NCBI GenBank assembly: GCA_023053685.1
Contig: JALIGW010000005.1
Coordinates: 24,890,001-24,954,000 of the forward strand
Length of the DNA stretch: 64,000 nt
Direction: 5' to 3'
From: Diadophis punctatus similis
Taxonomy: Eukaryota > Chordata > Lepidosauria > Squamata > Dipsadidae
The notes below the pieces were generated by a model. The model worked only from the letters and a program-made list of their open reading frames with translations. It made no database searches and had not been told where the DNA came from. Of the stretch, positions 35,053 to 48,062 are shown piece after piece (positions within the stretch are counted from its first letter, which is position 1; each line of letters begins with the position of its first letter). The position numbers and the translations under genes are program-made.

Positions 35053-35115
35053 ATCTGCCTCTTCCCATTATGACCGAGATGTTCCGGCTCTCCACCCCCC
35101 CAGAGAACCCCCTCC

Positions 35116-38100
35116 TAGATTAAGTCTGCTGTTTTCATACCAAATAACATGTACAGTGTTCGGAAAGATTGGCATTTAAAAAGTATATTGTACTATATAT
35201 AATTGCATTTTTTTTAAAAAAGTATATAATATGCAAATTTGCATATTAACTACCAGTTGCAGCCATATTTTGATATTACTTCTCTATAAAACTGCAATTC
35301 AGAAATGTATATTTAATATTATGCATGTGTATTTCCATTGCAAAAACCTTGGCAAAACAGAATAAATAAAGGAATGAATTTAGATTAAACTACATATCCC
35401 TAAAACCTGGAGTCAAGATTCTATTGCCTTGAGTAAAGAGAGATAGAATTCTCCTGTCATCCTCCAGACTGGATGATTGACAAGCAAATAAAGGCATGGA
35501 TATACTGTAGTTCAAGAGTTACTGTTGATAACAGTTGGGGTAAATGCTTCTTATTTTTGACATGGTACCCACAGGGACAGGTAAAAATGAACAGATGCAA
35601 AAATAATACCTGAAAGTCAACAAAAAAGGCACAATATTTTCATTCAAGTGATTGCATGGTTGATTAGATTGTCACCTAATTATATTCATTTTGTCGATTT
35701 GTACCTTTGAATGTTGTTGTAATTAATTTGAAAGAGAGCTTTACTGATCTTCCCAAGTATTCGGCAAATTGCTTGTCAGAAAATGGCTGTCAATCTTGAG
35801 GAGTAGCATCTGCAACACCAGGTCTCCTGAAGTAGTTCATGACTTTTGTATTATCCCTGTGCTGTAGTATATAAAAAAATAGATTTAGTTCCCGGAAACT
35901 TGAATAATGATCCACCAATATGAGATAGTTATTACCATCCTCCATAAAGCAGTTAATCTGAATCTTGCGGAAAAGAACTGCTAAAAATGCTATGCATAAT
36001 CAGGGCCTCTGTTGATTTGTGATTCTAGAAGTGCATCTCAATTTTTACAGTTCTATTTCATTAGTGGTAACTGGCCAGTTCTAGTTTCCCCATAAAATAA
36101 CTTTCTATTACAAAGTATGATGCATTTCTCAAAAGCATATTTTTTTCTTATGAAATTTGGCTTAAAATATTAAAAAGTTGTCTTTATTACTATCTTGGAT
36201 AATGAGAACATCATCTAGGATGTTTCCTCCCTGGAAATCTGGCATTCTGCTAAATGGGAAGAGGTTAGGATTTGAAATTAATTGTCCTGCTTTTAATATT
36301 TTCATGAATTCCTTGAAAACCCTTATGAAAAACAGATATGTGGTCAGATTCAACAATGCCTTTAGCTTCCTTTTATAGTTTTGTTTCAGTTCCCTAGTTC
36401 ATGTTTTTTGTTTAGTTCTACTGGTATGTATTTCCTAGTATTCATTGAGAATAAATGATTTAATCTCACATATTTTTATGACTTCTTAAAATTACATTCT
36501 GTTCTACGGTACAAGAAAACTGTAATTTTTAGACATTGGCTGTCTCATTCGGTATGCACTGTGATTTTATGTTTAAAAGGTGATGCAAATACAATGCTGT
36601 ATGCATTTTGTAGAAGATCTAATCAGTTTTACTGGCATAGCTTAGACAGCAACAATTTTATCTGTGTCACTGCATGTTTAAGAAAGTATATTTGGTAATT
36701 AAACCATTGGTCTGTTTAAGCATCATGTGGTATTGGACAACCACATCCAGTTTGGGATTAAGTGTGCCAAGGGCTGCATTCAAAAAAAAGTAATGAGAGA
36801 AGCCAAGACAAAACTTAAATATATAAATTTATTTTCTTCAGATTTAAAGCTAAATAAAACTAAATAAAGATAATGTGATGATTCTTCCATAATGGATTTA
36901 ATAGGCTCCACCTTCTCTCCCATAAACCTTCTCTCCCATAAACATTATGGGAGAGCTTGGTATCTAGAATATGCAAGCTTGGTATCTAGAATATGCAACT
37001 TTGATACAAGTGTGATTTTGTAAATCTCTGGGCATTTATGTTTTCACCTCTGTAATTTGCTCTGTATGAAATACTATACTGTGCTTAAGACAGACCCTTT
37101 CTTGTATTTGTTGTTCTGAATTTTTTTATCATTTTAGGAGATCCACAATAATTTCTGTGCATATAATTTCTCCACATCTATATTTTGCTTGCCATGGCCC
37201 AAATCCCCTTGAGAACTGACACTGCTTCTAATTGGTACTGTGACATGGATCTCTTGCCCAAAGGCACTTTTGTCAACTTTTTGCTGAAAATTTAAAAAGC
37301 CTTATGACAACTACTTTAGTATAATCTGATAAGCATATTCTTTTTACATTCACATTCACATAGTTTATCCTGACTAAATCAGGTAGGAGTTCTCACATTC
37401 TGTAAGTTCTTACCAATGTTATATTTAAATTCCTTGAATTATTCTCATGTACAGTGTTCATTTAGCTGTCGCTACAAAGCTTTTTACCTTTTTTTTGTTA
37501 TATGACTTTGACATGAGAACTGTACGCCACAGAAATTGATTCTTTCATCTCCTTTGAAAACTGAGTGATCCCAAGAGATAGACAAGTCTTTTGAAGGCAA
37601 AATACAGAGATTCCTGCATGTTTGGTCTTTTTTTTTCTTAAGAAAAAGGAACATTCTTTTTGGCTACTAATTTGATTTAATACATAACAAGCATCAAATT
37701 ATTTTATTTATTTATTAAATTTATAAAGTAGCTATATGCATGGGAATAACATGCAGACGTATGCATACACACACACACATATACACACATGCACATCATT
37801 TAGTGTCACAACTTCTGTCCTCTCCAGATCTTATTTCCATGGCTGAAAAGAGCTGATAATATATTTCCAGACTATTTCTTCCTGACCTTGCACAATACAA
37901 GAACTAGATTCAGTTCTCCACTTTACATAATGTAGTCAGATCCAAAGGAACTATTCCTGCCCCTTGGGAAAAAAAACCCTTCTCACCACTAACCCTTTCT
38001 TTCCAGGGAAGAAAAATATATTAAGGAAAATGCAATTAGCTAATGCAGAATGAAATTGAGTAAAGGCAGTGAAGATCCAGCCCCTTGCTATGGACTAAGG

Positions 38101-39700
38101 CAAACTTGAAAAGAAAATTACAGTAAAATAGTTGAGTAGTGAGCACCCAATACCATCAATGCTTGCCGCTTGCTAACAAGAACAATGACTATTTCCAGGC
38201 CTCCCAAAAGCACAATGTTTTTTAACAACAAAATATCTCTCCTTTTACAATTAAACATATCCAGTTTTCTCTATATGATCCCAAGGTAGAGATATTTTGT
38301 TGTCCCCACAATTCAAAATTCTTATAATATATCTTCTTATCTATTATTCTTTGTTCCTCTTCCTTTGTAAGCTGGAACCCAATGATCATTTCAATCAAAT
38401 GTGATCTTCCTCCTCAGAGTTGTGCTCCATCTTTCACATGTACAATAGTTCCTCAAGTCGTATATTTCTTTGCTTGTGATTTGGTACACACTTTATCCAT
38501 ACCATTCTTTCGAACAGCTTTTCATTTTCCTACTTCGCCAATTTCCTCTCTATTGAAATTTCACATGAATGCATACTTTTGTCTCCTGTCAGAATCAAAG
38601 AGAGACCCATTTTTCTTTCTCCCTGCAGTTATTATAACTGTATTATCTGCAGCAGCTAAAAGGGTTCTTTGGAAGAACTCACTTATAATGAACGATTGTG
38701 TTTTACAATGAGGGAAAAATATTGTAGATGGTTGAAAATAATTGGTGTGGTTACTATCCTCCAAGCTTGCACCTGTCCTTAAAACATCTGCCTTGTTTGG
38801 CTAGAAAAGAATGTATAAAGTAAGTTTATTTTTACTTGCTTGTCTACAATATTTAAGCCTCAAAGGATTTTTGGATGATGTAGAACTTCCAACATAATAA
38901 AAATAACTAGGTCCAAGTCAAAATAAAAAATAAAAATTAACTCACAAAAAAGAAAAATAAAGACAAAAGCCCAAGAGACCATCAGCTGGAACAAACCAAT
39001 TGCAATAAATTAATTTTAAGCGATTTATGGTATAGTAACTAGCTGGGAGCTGCACCTATTTCTGGACGACAATATTTTTTAAGGTGGGGCCAAGACATTC
39101 ACCTACAGCCTGTGAATTTCACCAGATGAAGCATTTTGTCTCTCAATGAATGTATGTACCAGAAAGGCACCAACTTTGAAGATATTTGTTGAGGAATTCA
39201 AACAAACAGTTTCAACAAAAGCAATTAAATTATTATTAGTAGCAGTGGCATCAGTAGTAGCTCATATAGAAATTGTCTTCCAAATATTAATTGTCACCAG
39301 GACAAGAACGGTGACATATTTTGCACAAAGTTGTGTAACTTAACTAATTAATTCCAGAGATGTGGCGAGGGTGATGGCAGGGCAATATAGCTTAATAACA
39401 TTCACACCAAGATGCTGAGGAGTTAGCAGAATGAAGTTCAATAATGAGAAATAGTCAGACACTTACGCTGACCTCTTGACCCAGCATGAGAATTCTCTGG
39501 GGAAACAGTTTAGTATTATACACAATAGCCAACTATACAATTTAGTGAGCATCATCTGAAGTAAAATTGTATGCAAAGAAAGCTTTCTGCAAATTCTAGC
39601 TCTATTTACCTGTACCTTACTTCTCTATTTTTTTTAGGAATGGCAAATAAAACTTAAACAAATGATTTAGAAGTACTATATATCCCATTGAATTTATTTC
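35116..39700. other. AT-rich DNA, no gene recognised
   Basis: Largely unique-looking. It holds a small cluster of local duplications with a hairpin (36911-36998) and a CA-rich run near 37765-37795. Frames such as 38382-38711 have no recognisable domain. Confidence 0.45.
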
Positions 39701-39714
39701 AAATGGAATATTGA

Positions 39715-40910
39715 TTTCATGCCATCAATTCATCACTGACTCTTAGCAACTACTTTGATAGACTTCTTCAGGATGATGTATCTCCAAGTCCTAACCCGGA
39801 TTTTCAGGATTTTGAACAATGTACTGTAACTTAATCCATACACCTGATGCTAGTTGTCCCTTCTCTTTCCTTCTATTTTTTCCAGCATATACAGTCTTCT
39901 CCAGAGAGCTAGGTCTTCACATAATGTGTGTGAAGTAAGATAATTTGAGCCTGGTCATTTGTGCTTCAAGTGAGAACCTTGGGTTGATTTGTTTAATGAT
40001 TCATTGGTCTGGCATTCCGCAATATTCTCAGTTGTGTTCTCTAACCCCAAAATTCAAAAGTGTCAATACTCTTCTTATCTTGCTTTTTCAAAATCCAACT
40101 TTCACCTCCATGGAATGTTATAAGGAATACTATCACTTGCACGATTCTGATCTTTGTGAGTATAGACATATCACAGCTTCTGAATATCTTTTCCAAGGTC
40201 TTAATGGCTGCACCAGCAAGTGTTAAAATACACTATAGTGTATTTTTTGACTGCTTGTTCATTTACTATTGATGATTAATCCTAAAAGACAGAAGCTATC
40301 CACCATTTTTATACCTTCATTGTCAGTTCTAAGACTGGTTGTTCTACCTTTGTCTTTAGGTTTACAGCCTTCATATAGCCTTCAATTCATATTGATTGTT
40401 TCCTGATTGCTTACTTGAACCCTATGACAACCATTCTTGACAAATGTATCTTTTCTTTTATGTACACTGAGAGCATATGCACCAAAGACAAATTCCTTGT
40501 GTGTCCAATCACACTTGGCCAATAAAGAATTCTATTCTATTCTATTGTAACAGTTCTTTGCTAACCTGGAGCATTCTGTTTCACCATGTTCTGTCTGTAC
40601 TCTACCCTCCTGACCTGAATGTAAGTTCTCATAAGTACAATGTGACGCTCTGGGATGAAAGAATGAAACGAGATTCCCATTTTTCTCACCACATTTCACA
40701 GCTTGATGTGATTGACACAATCAAGGCATTTCTGTTAGAAGTGAAGTATATACTGACTTCTTTTTGGCATTTATTTTTCGATTACCCAGTGGGCATCAGC
40801 AATAATGTCTCATGTTCTTTGCACTTTTCTAAAGCCGGCTTGAATTTCGGATATCTCTCTTTCCATGTAGAACTAATGGAATGTTGATTGAGTTAATTTT
40901 GTTCTGGGCT
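39715..40910 (-). mobile_element. BovB/RTE LINE fragment (minus), interrupted
   Basis: Two blocks, 39715-40382 and 40547-40910, match the complement of BovB reverse transcriptase coding sequence. Typical stretches are 'CATTTCACAGCTTGATGTG', 'ATTGACACAATCAAGGCATT' and 'TTTCTAAAGCCGGCTTGAA' on the right, and 'TCTTGCTTTTTCAAAATCC' and 'CTTTCACCTCCATGGAATG' on the left. In BovB these encode the RT palm and the region after it. No long frame survives. A Snake1-type 3' end (40383-40546) separates the two blocks. BovB is the LINE known for horizontal spread between squamates and ruminants. Confidence 0.8.
40383..40546 (+). mobile_element. Snake1-type LINE 3' end inserted in BovB
   Basis: Contains 'CTGAGAGCATATGCACC', 'AAAGACAAATTCCTTGTG', 'CACACTTGGCCAATAAAG' and ends in a short (ATTCT)n tail, matching 22350-22425 and the complements at 22511 and 52411. 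Confidence 0.85.
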
Positions 40911-43145
40911 TTATAATTTAGAATACTTTTTAAGAAAAAAAAAGTATTGTCAAAACACATGACTCTCTAGAGGATGCTGGAGGCACTTTCAAAATGGTGC
41001 TCGTTTGGTAACGAAGCATGCTTTGTTATAAATTATAGCACAAGCTGCATAAATCTGTAAGTTTACCATGAAATGTATTCATTGATTTTGGAAGAACCTG
41101 ATAGGTAGCCAATATATTCAGAGGTTAATAAAACTTTGTAAATAAAGCTTGCCCTTTGCCCTTTTATGAACAGACGATGTAGCTTTCCATTATTTCTATC
41201 CCCTGGAAAGAAGATGTAAGGTATAATGCTTAAATTGAATTAAGGACTATGGCTTTACTAAATAATATCATTGATCCATAATTATTGGACTAAATAATAT
41301 CATTGATCTAGCTAAATTATCACTATTATGTCTTAGTATATTTGATTTGCCAGCATAGTAAGCAGAAAGAAACTACATTTCTTTTTGCTGATCTCTCTTA
41401 CACCATCTTTCTATGGTGTAAGAACATATAGTTCTATGTTCTTCATTCATTACTGCTCACACTGACTGTGCCATGCTGTTAGGTTAGGGACGATGACGAA
41501 GCCTCAAAAGCCCAAAGACCCTTGAGTCATTAAGAAGCTGACTTAAATAATGTTCCTTTCTCCAATAAGAAGTCTGCCCGGTTTAGTGTATATGTGACAC
41601 ATTTCTTCTATAATCTCCAGTAAGTTGTCTGCAGTTGCTTCATATAGAGTAGGGGTATTTTAATCAGATCTTTATGGCTGTTATTTTGCATTGGTTATAA
41701 TGCTTCATATGTACTGTATGCTACATTTTCTAGGTCCATCATGAGAGATACAGAATTCAACTTTTGTCTTACAATATAAAATGGAGACACTCAAAAGATT
41801 AATCTTAATATCCCAAAGGAAGCATTTCATTAAATAAACCAATTTTGAACTGTAATGAATGAAAACATTTAGAATTCATGGCAATTGAAGATGTCAACAG
41901 TAGAAATGCAAAACATAGAAAGCACACAGCTATTTATATCCAAGATAGATTCCATTCAGATTGGCAAGACAGCTTTGATATTTGTCATTATCGTTAACCT
42001 TGTACAGACCTTTATAACTTCAGTTCAAGAATGGGGAAAAAGAAAACTTTCTATCGTAAGACACATGATTATTGAAGATCTATTTCTGCTGAAAATACTT
42101 TGCTGAAAAATAGGGCACCAATTTCAAGTTCAAATGAAACATTTACCAGTCACAGACAATAACAGTGCAAAAGAATGGTGCATATGTATCTCATTTAAAA
42201 TCAAAGGATCCTTTTCAATATTACATAAATTCTCACTCCATATTAAAAAGGCTGTCTTGAAAATATGAGAGAGAGAACTTTGCATTTGAATTTAATATGT
42301 CAGCTTATACATTTTAATAGATAAGATTTCCCTTAAATCTACTTCAGCAAGTCATCAAGAATGGGCTATAAAAATATTTCAGGGATGATGGTTCACTGCC
42401 CCCTTAAAACGGTAAAGTGTTTCAACATTGCGAAGAGTGGTTGTAATCAAATTGGGGTATATTACAATATCTAGGAGCTATGTAAATTTAGTTGATTATA
42501 TTGGCTGAACTTGAGGAAACTGGATAGGTTACACAATTACTATAAATGTGCATAATTGATTATCTATCATGAATGAAGGCAAATATACATGTCCCAGGAT
42601 AATTGTTGGATCTTGCAACAATTATCTATCTTGTCAGAAGATTTAAAAGGGATTTATGCACATAGATGTCCTTATTGAGATCCAAGGAAAGGACATTTTT
42701 CTTGTCATTCCAGGCCAATCTGACCTTTAAGAAGATTCCTTTATGATCTCAAATATAGCAGTGCTTCTCAGCCTTGGCCCAAGAAGGGCAGCAGTCAGCA
42801 TAAGAACCAGAAATGACAATGCTGATGCAGGAGCAGAGAGTCCCTGGCTTGAAAGTTTTGGGGATGAGCAATGCATACACTCAGGAGCAGAGGCAGTAAA
42901 AAAAGACTGTGTCCTAGAGTGTCTCTGCTTCTCCTTTGATTAACCATGACAGGCCCATTATCAGAGCAAAAGGCTGTGACTGCTGAGAAGGGCAAGTGGA
43001 CATGACTGGTAGGAGGACAAGAGCTCAGAGCATACCCAGCACAAAGTAAAGCATCAGAAGAAATTTCCCAGGCCAGTTGACAGAAAGTTTACAAGGTCAG
43101 CCCTGGATAGATAAAGGCTAATTAAGAAGAGAAATTGTGGGAAAG
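40911..43145. other. AT-rich DNA, no gene recognised
   Basis: Includes a 20-bp direct repeat ACTAAATAATATCATTGATC at 41257 and 41289. No domain-bearing frames. Confidence 0.45.
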
Positions 43146-43197
43146 AGGAGGAGGAGGAGGAGGAGGAGGAGGAGGAGGAGGAGGAGGAGGAGGAGGA
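43146..43197. repeat. (GGA)n trinucleotide array
   Basis: About 17 uninterrupted GGA units. Confidence 0.97.
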
Positions 43198-43624
43198 AGT
43201 TTTAGAAATAAATTAATAAGAGACACAGGACAGCTGAAAGTTGAAGTAGAAAAAATAAAGACAAAGCTAAAAGATACATAGAAGCAACGCTAAAAGTGTT
43301 TAAAATATAAGAGTAATTACAAATAAGTACTGACTAGGATAGAGCAAGATATGAAAATAGAAGGTCAAGTAACTCATTAAGAAATAATATTTCTATGATA
43401 TAGTCATTGTAAATAATAGACCCCTGAGAACATCATCTGCTGTGTAGATATGTTTCTTCAAAATTATAAATATTTAAATACGTCCAGATAGAATCCTTTC
43501 ATTGAGGCTATAGTATATGTCAGAATGGTGACTCTTTTGGGCTAACATAGAATTTTACTGTTTAGGCAGAAGTTATGTTGAGACCAATAGAACCCTTCCC
43601 CTGGTAAGTGTTGGTAGGAGAGCT
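43198..43624. other. AT-rich DNA, nothing recognised
   Basis: No supported feature. Confidence 0.5.
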
Positions 43625-44400
43625 TTAACAGAATAACAAAATAACAAGAGTTGGAATCCCCTGCTCAAGCAGGAAACCCTATGACATTTCAGACAAATGG
43701 TTGCCAAACTCTTCCTAAGAACCTCCAGTATTGAAGCACCTACAGTTTCTGGAGGCAAGGTCATTCTACTGATTGATTGATCTAACTGTCAAAAAATTTC
43801 TTCTTAGTTCTAGGTTGGTTCTCTCCTTGATCAGTTTCCATCCATTGCCTCTTGTCCTGTCTTCAAGTGCTTTGGAGAATAGGTTGACCCAACCTATGTG
43901 GCAGCCTCTTAGATATTGGAACACTTCTATCATGTCACATCCTAACCTTTCTTTTATAAACATACCCAATTCCTGCCCATTCATATGCTTTAGCCTCCAG
44001 TCCCCTAATCATCTTTGTTGCTCCTCTCTGCACTCTTTCTAGAGTCTCAACATCTTTTTTGTATTGTGGCAACCAAAACTGAATACAATATTCCAAGAGC
44101 TGTCTTACCAAGTACCATTATAAAGTGGTACTAACACTTCCCGTGATCTTGATTCTATCCCTCTGTTAATATAGCCTAGGGCAACATTGCACCTTTTGGC
44201 AGCTGCAGCACACTGTTGACTCATATTTAAGTGATTGTCCACTAGGATGCCAAGATCCCTCTCGCAGTTACTACCATTGAGCCAGTACCACCTATTCTAT
44301 ACCTGTGCATTTGGTTTGTCTTGCCTAAATGTATAACCTTGCTTTTCTCACTATTGAATTTCACTTGGTTAGATAGGGCCCAGTGCTACTCCAAAACTGT
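43625..44400 (-). mobile_element. CR1 LINE 3' region, longer copy
   Basis: 'AACAGAATAACAAAATAAC' (degenerate pentamer tail), 'CCCTGCTCAAGCAGGAAACC', 'GACAAATGGTTGCCAAAC', 'TTGCTCCTCTCTGCACTC' and 'AAACTGAATACAATATTCC' are the complement of CR1 ORF2 C-terminus and 3' UTR. A segment of about 30 bp after the tail is deleted relative to the copy at 6110. No frame survives. Confidence 0.85.
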
Positions 44401-45124
44401 AAATTATTGCCCAGCATTTGTTCAAGGAAACTACACATGAACATCAAAGAGAGGCCAGGAGTAACTTGTACTTTAAAACTGATACCATAGAAACTGCAGA
44501 AAAACAGAGTATGGTTCAGAGGAATAAAGATAAAAAAAGACTTGGATCTAAGATCAGATATGCAGGCAGATGGTGAAGTGAATTAAATTTCTGGAGGGAG
44601 CAAAGCTAAGATTGTCTATGGGAGACAAAAATGAAACAGGATGTACTGTGAAAGAAATAATTCCAGGGTAAATATAAAAGACTTTCTCAAACAGGATACA
44701 ACTAAAGAGTGAATTTCTCTTTGAAGGAAATTCATGATGAAGTCTATTTAATATGTGAGAATACAATGGATCAAGAGATGAATAGAGTATCTTCATTGTG
44801 AAGTATCTTAAATGTATGCCTTTGAACAGCACATTAAAACTTTTAAAAGTTACAAAATTAAGAATTATCTGCATGAGTAATATTCAGAGTCAAAGGACTC
44901 TATTCAAAGTCTTTGTATAGACGACAATTATCTGCATGAGTAATACACATGTGCCTGAGCTTAGCCAGAAAAACAAATGATTGGGTGGATATGTCAGGTG
45001 AAAAATGGGATAAAGCATGATGTTTTGATGTAGCTGAAACTTTTTAGTCAGTTCTGAAAATGTAAAACAGCATTCTCAGTAATGTATTTGAAAATTATGT
45101 ATTATTATTTTATATTAATAACTT
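44401..45124. other. AT-rich DNA, nothing recognised
   Basis: An imperfect duplication of 'ATTATCTGCATGAGTAATA' occurs near 44864 and 44926. No gene supported. Confidence 0.45.
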
Positions 45125-45632
45125 TTGAGCCTTGGTGGCGCAGTGGTTAGAGTGCAGTACTGCAGGCTACTTCTGCTGACCGTCGGCTGCCTGCAATTTG
45201 GCAGTTCAAATCTCACCGGGCTCAAGGTTGACTCAGCCTTCCAGCCTTCCGAGGTGGGTAAAATGATGGTCCAAATTGTTTATTATTTATTTATTTATTT
45301 TGTGAGATTTATATACCGCCTCACAGTGCAAGCACTCTCTAAGCGGTTTACACCAGTAAGCAATGTATATTTATATTGCCCCCAACAATCTGGGTCCTCA
45401 TTTTACCTACCTCGGAAGGATGGAAGGCTGAGTCAACCTTGAGCCGGTGAGATTTGAACCGCTGACCTGCGGATCAGTGTCAGCTAAAGTGGCCTGCAGT
45501 ACCTGCCTCTAACCGCTGCGCCATCTCGGCTCTTATTGGGGGCAATATGCTGACTCTGTAAACTGCTTAGAGAGGGCTGTAAAGCACTGTAAAGCGGTGT
45601 ATAAGTCTAACTGCTATTGCTATTGCTATTAA
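45125..45632 (+). mobile_element. SINE (GGTGGCGCAGTGG type) split by an inverted copy of its relative
   Basis: Outer SINE: 45125-45282 (GAGCCTTGGTGGCGCAGTGG to 'GGTCCAAATTG') and 45534-45632 (GGGGGCAATATGCTGACTC to a (CTATTG)n tail). Between them lies a minus-strand SINE (45283-45533) with its own TTTATT-rich tail at the left and 'CGCTGCGCCATCTCGGCTC' at the right. Confidence 0.88.
45283..45533 (-). mobile_element. Nested minus-strand SINE with LINE-like tail
   Basis: The right half is the complement of the SINE head; the left half is 'TATATACCGCCTCACAG', 'CTCTCTAAGCGGTTTACA' and a (TTTA)n tail, resembling a LINE-derived 3' end. It is flanked by short TTATT on both sides, the likely target duplication. 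Confidence 0.8.
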
Positions 45633-45652
45633 GTCAGAAACAGTTTTGGACC

Positions 45653-45850
45653 CAGTTTGGTGCAGTGGTTAGGATGCTTGGACTAGAAAGCAGGAGATTG
45701 TGAGTTCTAGTTCTGCCTTTGAGTTTGGACACTGTTTTTCTTCCCAACTCATCTCACAGGTTTGTTGTGGTGGGGAAAAGAAAAGATGGAGGATTAGGTT
45801 TGTTTACCACCTTGAGTTAACCAAAATATATTTTAAAAAGCAGAACAAAA
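45653..45850 (+). mobile_element. tRNA-derived SINE, Sauria-like
   Basis: ACCCAGTTTGGTGCAGTGG head, 'TGAGTTCTAGTTCTGCCTT' box-B-like region, and a 3' part 'ACCACCTTGAGTTAACC'. Fairly diverged. Confidence 0.75.
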
Positions 45851-46319
45851 ATATAGTAATAAGAACAGTAAGAACAAGCTGAGAATGTGATCATATGTGT
45901 GTCTATTCAGAAATAGGTTTTAGTGAGACTGATTCCCGTTTTTTTTTTTTGTGTGTGTAAGGGACTGTAGGCTATACTTTTTACATCTTAGCTGATAAAT
46001 ATCATAAATTAAAGAGTATTTTATTATTTTGAAATATTTAGTTATCATTTATATATTAGGTTTTACCAGCTAGCAGTTTTTCATAAACCCTTCTCTTCTC
46101 CTCATGCAAGAAATAATTTATAAAAAAAGTTGGACTTACATGGCATCAGTTATGTAAAAAGTTGAAATTATTTCAGAAAAGTCTCATCTGAGTGAAATTT
46201 CATAGTGATTAAGAGATTTGTTAAAAATATGAATTGGAGTTTAATTTGCTCTACTGTTGGTTTTATCATATCAGCAACCATGTGTACTTGTACACTGCCC
46301 AGAGTCCCGATTTCTAAGT
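45851..46319. other. AT-rich DNA, nothing recognised
   Basis: No supported feature. Confidence 0.5.
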
Positions 46320-46321
46320 TG

Positions 46322-46374
<53 letters not shown>
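46320..46374. repeat. (ATCA)n microsatellite
   Basis: About 13 tetramer units; gives a spurious INQS-repeat frame (46205-46471). Confidence 0.95.
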
Positions 46375-46377
<3 letters not shown>

Positions 46378-48062
46378 AAATCAAAATAAAAAACAAACAA
46401 AATTGGCTTTAACAAAACTATGTCATGGACATTCCTGTGAGGCTGTTGGAACTAGAGGTCACAACATCTGATTGTTTTCAAATTTATACTTAAAGAATAT
46501 TAAACATAGCTGTGACTATGTTACCCTTTTCTTCTTTCTTTTAATTCCTTCCTTCCTTCCCTCCCTCCCTCTCTTTGTGGAGTCACAGCCTATGGAATGT
46601 GGTAGGGAGCTGTGTTTGGACCCCATTCTACCAGTATTTAGGAAGATGGTAAGATCTGTCTCCTTGCCAAGCTTTTAATTGTTAGCATTAAAATGACTGA
46701 TTGAAATATTGGCTTTCAAACTAGTTGATTTATGTAATGTAATATTTATCACAATCAAAAGATCTGAATAAATAGTGGCTGAATGGCTGCATAATGGCTG
46801 ATACTGCATAATGATTGATCTACTGAAATGTAGTGAATTACACGAAAAAAACTCTGAAAGGTAGCATGGAACATTTAAATGGCTAGAAACAAATTGCAAA
46901 TAGAATATATAGATGCAAAATAATGTAAGTCTTGATAAACAGAATATTTTTTTTAAATGCAATTTTTGAAAATTTGGAATAAGCAATAGAATAAATTCCT
47001 TATTCAGATACAACAGTGCCTTTATAATAATGTAAGTGATGTTAATGAAATATGTTGGTGACTGCTAAATAGAAGATAAATTGAATTAGGTCTGCTAATA
47101 AAATGGGAAGCATCAGGATGCTTGGGAGAAATGCAAGGCTGGAACAAGTACAACACTTTTTTCCCCAACCTTCTCCACTCCAAATTAATCCAATGAGAAT
47201 TTAGCCTATTCAGAAGCTAGAAAATGTTGACTGCGGTTGGAACAGAAATGTAAAAAAAAAAGAGAGAGAGACAGAAGATGATGGAATAAAACTAAGAACA
47301 CTGTCATTCCTTCACAGCAGAAACATATATAACAATAAATACTATACCTCTTCAGTGATATATGCTATAATAACAGAATCTTCACATTCCTTCTATATCA
47401 AAGATAGTCAGGGTGGAAGAATTCTAATTGCCTTTTTCAAACTTTCTTGTTTTCCCAGACTGAATTTTTGTTTGTCTAACAGTCTCCACCTGCCTTATCC
47501 GAGGTAATCCGTATCCTCCTCTACAAGTACTTCAATCCTGTTAGAAGATAAATATGTTCTTCATTGTCTTAGTTGTAAAGCTTTCTTGTAGGTCTGAACC
47601 ATGCAACTTTCATGCAGCATGCCTTCCCAGAACTTCCCAAACTTCCCAGAAGTGTCTTTTGCTGGAAATCAGAAAGTTGGAAGACATTGATCTGTTCCAG
47701 CAAGGCTTAAACAGATTAAACATCTTTAACACATGTTTAAAAAGTCAAGGTCCAAAGCAAAAATAAGATTTTGAAAGCTATTGCACTGTCCATATTCTCT
47801 TATGAAAAAGGCAAGTTATCTCCAGATTGTTACTATGCTAGGCCCTATTTATAAATAACTGGAATTCTTCTTTAAATTGTTATTTTTGCTTTTTCAAGAA
47901 ATTGAGACGTGGTGCTTGTATTTACTGATGATTTGCAATTGCCTTTAAAAATAAAAGTAAGAAACTAAACCAAACAAAGCTAGGTATATAATTCAAAAGA
48001 ACTATATACTTAACATATGGAATTTGACAATCAGACAAGATAAATAGATTCTCAGTGCCCTT
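46375..48062. other. AT-rich DNA, no gene recognised
   Basis: A short TTCC/CCCT run near 46548-46570 and an AACTTCCCA duplication near 47630-47650. No gene supported. Confidence 0.45.

Larger units (their letters stand above)
31878..35115 (-). mobile_element. CR1 LINE, near full length but inactive
   Basis: A GC-rich 3.2-kb block on the minus strand. The 3' terminus is (TATT)n plus CR1-specific 'ATGCTGCCCAACTCCCGAGG' (31878-31950), then the 3' UTR to 32091, the ORF2 RT region 32092-33600, a linker with two in-frame stops, the endonuclease region 33953-34907, and a leader up to about 35115. The terminal stub matches 15066 and 15493, so the same family amplified several times here. The 5' end is probably truncated: no ORF1 is seen. 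Confidence 0.93.
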
